Notes under the pieces: model-generated | The model's input: only the letters and a program-made list of their open reading frames with translations | What the model was told of the DNA's origin: nothing | Databases searched by the model: none | In this document: positions 9,070 through 12,332 of the stretch, piece by piece | Numbering within the stretch: the first letter of the stretch is position 1 | How the letters are laid out: each line of letters opens with the position of its first letter | Made by a program: the position numbers and the translations under genes | Origin: Fusarium oxysporum f. sp. lycopersici 4287 | Taxonomy: Eukaryota; Ascomycota; Sordariomycetes; Hypocreales; Nectriaceae | Assembly: GCF_000149955.1 (NCBI RefSeq) | Contig: NC_030999.1 | Span: 1,780,898-1,793,229 of the forward strand | Length of the DNA stretch: 12,332 nucleotides | Direction of reading: 5' to 3'

Positions 9070-9955
9070 CATCACGACCCGAGGCTTTCCCCATATGTCA
9101 GATGGGCGGTTACGTGACAATGTTGGCCTGCTCAACGCGTTAGGCCAGGATACAAGAGAGTAGTCCAACATGATGCTATCCACCTGACAGCGCAGTAATG
9201 CGGCCTAGTCGGCCAAGACCAGTCGCTAAAAAAGAAACGGGCCATGTCAGTGAGCTACCAGATATGCCTCGCCAGGCCAGTAGAAAGGTCTTTGGTAATC
9301 CCAATCCTAGAAACAGGACATTTAATTGGGTGTCAGCGCTCTGTTGGCTCTCACTCTTCGAATTGAAACGAAGTCATCGGTCCTCCTGCTAATCTTTCGC
9401 TCTTAACTGCCTAAGCAAGTAACCTCCGACTTTAGCTGTTGGTGCTATACTTGCTTGTACCCTGACCAGTATATCCAGGCTAGGCTGATAGAGGTATGCA
9501 GGCGGTTGCAAAAGGTTGTTGGTTCAGATGTGTGGTGGATCTAGGCTCTGAAGGAGCACTTCTATTGGCTGGACCCTTGGCGAAAGTTTGGGAACGTCAA
9601 TACTGAAGGTTCATAGCAGGGATTACCGAACTAACAACCAACATCTAAATGATGACCAACAGTGCAAAGTAGACAAAGCAGAGTTGCCCATGCCTAGCCA
9701 ACACCTAGCTGTAATTGGGCAAGGCAGATTCAATTACGTCTGACTCGTCATTCCTCTTTTTTCAGGCGAAACTCAACCCTACGCCTGGGCCCTCACAATT
9801 CGGGCGGGGCATTCTAGTTATATGCCCACCCTCAGCCCCGACTAAGTCTGCTACCGTCCTGGCCATATGGCAGGAGTTAATAGGAGGTAAAATAGAAGTA
9901 ATTTATAATGGAGTTTTAAGTTATAAATGTGAATATATGTATTATATATGAATTC

Positions 9956-10001
9956 TTTTTTTTATAGTAAAAAGAAAAAAAAAAAAGTAAATAAAAAAAA
10001 A
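9956..10001. repeat. Homopolymer T8, A12 and A9 runs
   Basis: T8 at 9956-9963, A12 at 9975-9986 and A9 at 9993-10001 lie in an A/T-only neighbourhood about 90 bp downstream of the kinase stop. CTTTTT and AAAAAG (9955-9960 and 9969-9974) could form a weak hairpin. This may be simple low-complexity spacer or the end of a decayed insertion. Confidence 0.5.
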
Positions 10002-10087
10002 CCCCAAGATATTTATTTTGCCACCTCCTAAGACTAATAATCTGTATCTACTAAGTCATGCTTTGATTTAACAGCGGCCATATAGTT

Positions 10088-11353
10088 CTAGAGTCCATAC
10101 ATTGCCATCAGTTCCTTAAAAGAGGCATCTTCCAGAAGTTGCCTGGCACTCAAGCGGTGCTCAGGCGAGTACGACAGACCCCTCCGCAATATAGTGAGCA
10201 CAAGCTGTTGCTCGGTAGTACTAATCTTATCCCGTGCACGCTTTACCTTCGCTTCCAGTGCTAAATGTGGATCCGGCCCTCTGCTCTGGTCATACCACGA
10301 CTCATCGTGTTGCCCATCACCGTCATAAGAGCCCTTCCAGGATAGAGGAAGCGGCCCCAAACTTCTGACCACGAAGTCAACGGCTGAAGAGTACGCTGCA
10401 CCATAAAACAGGGGAAAGCCTAGGCAAAGCTCGCCAAAGATACACATATAGCTCCACATGTCAGAGGCAAAGCTCGGGTTTATATTGTGGATACGTTCTG
10501 GGGCGCAGTAGATAGCAGGTGACTGAATCTTGCACTCCACCGAGGTGCCGGACTTGATGGCGAGGCCAAAGTCACCGAGGGTTGTAGTCCCCTCTACCAG
10601 GCTATCGTGGGGTTCCACTGGCATAACCAGCTGGCCATCCTTCCAGATGGGTTTGGATGTGGGTAAGGGCATTTTCCGGGGGCGCCCAAGATATTTATAC
10701 TTGGTAGCTGTAGTGGTACCGCTCTTGAAAGGAGTAAGGCCATACATGACGTTGGCGCTGTTGATGTCTGTATCGCATGGTCAATATCTCTCGACTGACT
10801 GGAGAGAAATCCACAGCATACCTCGATGTACAACTCCACCATCATGCAGCGCCTTAATGGCCTGTAGTAGCTGCTTGGCAGACGACCTCCGAGCAGCAGT
10901 GGGCATAGAGCGGGCGTACGTCTTCAGGCTGGGGCCTAGCAGAGGGAAGGTGAGGACTCTGTGGTGCGAGGGGGGGGCGCCAGGCAGCAGAAAGGCCTCC
11001 CGGTATATCAAGAGGCGGGAGGTATCCTGCACAGCACTGATGATCAGCTTCTGTGCGGCATATTCTCGCTCGCCGGAATCGCCGGCTGTCATAATCTTGA
11101 GGGCAACGTCTTCATTGCTGAGCATGTCATGTGCCATCCAGACAGTTGAGAAACCACCGTGGCCCAACTTATGCTCGATGCGATATCTGTTGGAAAGGAC
11201 TTCTCCGATACAGACAGGGTAGTAGAGCCCCTCTTCATATCGCTCCGTTGGTTCAGATGCATCCTCGACGTCACCCTCGTCATCTGAGTCAACGAAGTCG
11301 CCCCAGATAGAGGCGCTGCTATCTGCATCACTGCTTCCAGTAGCTGTAGCCAT
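10088..11353 (-). CDS. SRPK-like serine/threonine protein kinase
   Basis: Two exons (11353-10822 and 10767-10088) give 403 residues from an ATG that opens an acidic leader (IWGDFVDSDDEGD). Motifs: glycine loop LGHGGFSTVW (63-72), VALK with Lys86, catalytic HRDINSAN (176-183), DFG (243-245), YCAPER (265-269) and DMWSY (280-284). The acidic start, the Tyr-Pro-x-x-Ile-Gly-Glu entry and the STVW glycine loop place it with the SR-protein kinase group that is expanded in filamentous fungi. About 65 residues separate the HRD and DFG aspartates, longer than usual, with a KYKYLGRP segment shared by fungal SRPK-like proteins as I recall them. Members of this group phosphorylate Arg/Ser-rich splicing factors, but many fungal copies are uncharacterised. 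The HRD-x-K lysine is replaced by Asn180, so reduced activity is possible. Confidence 0.9.
10768..10821 (-). other. Kinase intron splitting the catalytic loop
   Basis: On the minus strand the donor is GTATGC, the acceptor ACAG and the length 54 nt, phase 1. A TTGAC sequence upstream of the acceptor is a plausible branch point. Splicing joins His-Arg to Asp-Ile-Asn-Ser-Ala-Asn and so rebuilds the catalytic loop. Reading through the intron ends at a stop after 13 residues. Confidence 0.85.
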
Positions 11354-11762
11354 TTTAATGCAGGATAGCGATTTATTTAGCTTGGTAGTATTATATGATT
11401 CGTTCCGATAAAGCTCAGGTTGAAAGAGAAAAAAGAGGGGAGGGACAGTAATAACTTGCTTGCTAAAGAGTAGGAAAGAAAATGTTATATAATATAATTA
11501 TAAGCAAATAAAGGTAGGGAGGAGAAGTTACCGCAAGGTCTAATTTGTCAGCAAATTGAGTAAGAAGGATGTAAATAGGAACATCAAATGTTTTTACAGA
11601 GATTAACTACTTGAACTTTCTTTGATTTTAATTTTAAGTGGGTTCTTTAGTAGGAACTGCAATACAAACAATGACAGCCCCACTTAAGCGCCTAACCCCC
11701 ACCTTTTCTTGCCGCTGCAGCTATGGCCGCTAATTATGGTCGGGCGGTCTAGGTTAGGTTGG

Positions 11763-11797
11763 TTGGCCTAGTGCTGTTGGCCTAGTGCTGTTGGCCC
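11763..11797. repeat. 14-bp tandem repeat, about 2.5 copies
   Basis: The unit TTGGCCTAGTGCTG occurs at 11763-11776 and 11777-11790, and a third copy starts TTGGCC at 11791. It is preceded by GGTTAGGTTGG, a related short repeat. It lies about 410 bp upstream of the kinase start. Confidence 0.9.
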
Positions 11798-12227
11798 TGT
11801 ACGCATAAAACGCCCTCTCCCCGTGGGAGGGAATGGGCACGTGTGCAATAGTGGAATCATATAACCGCCATCACATACACATATGAGGGAGACCAAAGCA
11901 GCTATAACCAATAATCCTGGATCCTGCTTATAATTGCGAAGGTGGGCGGCTATATTTCCAGAAATAGAGCACTGGCGCTTCTAAATAAGACTGTTGTAGA
12001 AGTATAAGAGGATGGTGATGCCTAGTTTAAGGCAGCTGAGATTACACCATTCTACCATAAAGCAGAGGTTAACCATCAACAAAGTCTCGAGCCACAAGTT
12101 ATAAACGGCTTCTCTTCTTTACATTACATCAGTAGAGTACTAGTATTACCCTATATATTTATCAGCCCATCCTTCCTATTATTACAATAAGACGAAACAA
12201 TAGCATTTAAGTGCTAAAGAAAAGAGG

Positions 12228-12247
12228 AAAAAAAAAAAAAAAAAAAA
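12228..12247. repeat. A20 homopolymer
   Basis: Twenty adenines in a row lie about 35 bp upstream of the possible gene start at 12283. This is a poly(dA) tract of the kind that excludes nucleosomes in promoters, or a retroposed tail. Its length may be unreliable in sequencing. Confidence 0.9.
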
Positions 12248-12282
12248 GAAAATATTACCCTCTATTCAGATCCACCACCAGC

Positions 12283-12332
12283 ATGTCATCACCATACTAT
12301 CACTGCCTTGCGCCTGGCGTATACGACGGCGT
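12283..12332 (+). CDS. Possible start of a gene cut by the window edge
   Basis: An ATG at 12283, in the context CCACCAGC-ATG-TC, opens a frame (MSSPYYHCLAPGVYDG...) that runs to the window edge without a stop. The poly(dA) tract just upstream and the A/C-rich leader are promoter-like. With only 16 full codons visible the call is weak, and no family can be assigned. Confidence 0.3.
   Translation, partial: MSSPYYHCLAPGVYDG

Larger units (their letters stand above)
8500..10087. other. Gene-poor intergenic region
   Basis: This stretch lies upstream of the Fig1-like gene and downstream of the kinase gene. It holds no long ORF on either strand, no tRNA-like boxes that I could find, and no terminal repeats marking a transposon. 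It contains small ORFs of doubtful meaning (8857-9069, 9198-9392), a splice-acceptor-like site with a short open frame (9740-9951) and homopolymer runs near 9956-10001. The part next to 8500 should contain the Fig1-like promoter. Confidence 0.6.
11354..12282. promoter_or_regulatory. Upstream region of the kinase gene, possibly a divergent promoter
   Basis: This stretch of about 930 bp has no convincing ORF. It holds a purine-rich tract on the plus strand next to the kinase start (CT-rich on the coding strand, as often seen in fungal promoters), a perfect palindrome CACGTG at 11838-11843, a CCAAT at 11908-11912, a 14-bp tandem repeat at 11763-11797 and an A20 run at 12228-12247. No binding factor can be assigned. 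Confidence 0.4.

Noticed and set aside
9121..9150. Short inverted repeat (TGGCCT...AGGCCA)
   Set aside because: Six-base arms are expected by chance, and no run of T follows that would suggest a regulatory role.
9198..9392. 64-codon plus-strand ORF starting at an ATG
   Set aside because: It is basic, has no motif, splice context or codon signal I can support, and such lengths occur by chance in a 1.6-kb gap.
10781..11353. A truncated kinase ending at 10781 with a separate gene after it
   Set aside because: A 54-nt intron with good borders joins HR to DINSAN and gives one complete kinase domain.

Overview
The window looks like nuclear DNA of a filamentous ascomycete (Pezizomycotina). It has short introns of about 50-75 nt with GTAAGT/GTACGT/GTATGC donors and CTAAC/CTGAT branch points. 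It carries a Fig1-type four-pass membrane protein and an SRPK-type protein kinase of a form common in moulds. Coding density is low, with long A/T-rich gaps. I cannot name the genus from sequence alone.

Layout. (1) 53-7366, plus strand: two very long, intron-poor genes stand head to tail. Each codes about 1,190-1,210 visible residues, and the two are close paralogs from start to end. Their differences fall largely at silent codon positions and neither frame is broken, so both look like maintained proteins. I do not recognise their function. Neither has an in-frame ATG at its 5' end, so both need an upstream exon. A splice across 3677-3806 would remove the first gene's stop codon and join the two frames into one protein of about 2,390 residues or more. 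A separate mini-exon at 3714-3727 is the alternative. (2) 7535-8499, minus strand, convergent with the pair: a gene I reconstruct as four exons coding a 261-residue Fig1-family membrane protein with a proline-rich tail encoded by GGN repeats. (3) 8500-10087: about 1.6 kb with no convincing gene, only weak small ORFs, an isolated splice-acceptor-like site and homopolymer A/T runs. (4) 10088-11353, minus strand: a two-exon, 403-residue SRPK-like kinase with an altered catalytic loop (HRDINSAN). (5) 11354-12332: the kinase's upstream region, with a 14-bp tandem repeat, a CACGTG site and an A20 run. A possible plus-strand gene start lies at 12283 and runs off the edge.

The genes do not form an obvious pathway. 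The Fig1-like protein probably acts in calcium influx or membrane fusion in mating or hyphal cells. The kinase probably phosphorylates SR-type or other substrates, if it is active. The tandem giant paralogs are the feature most likely to be undescribed.
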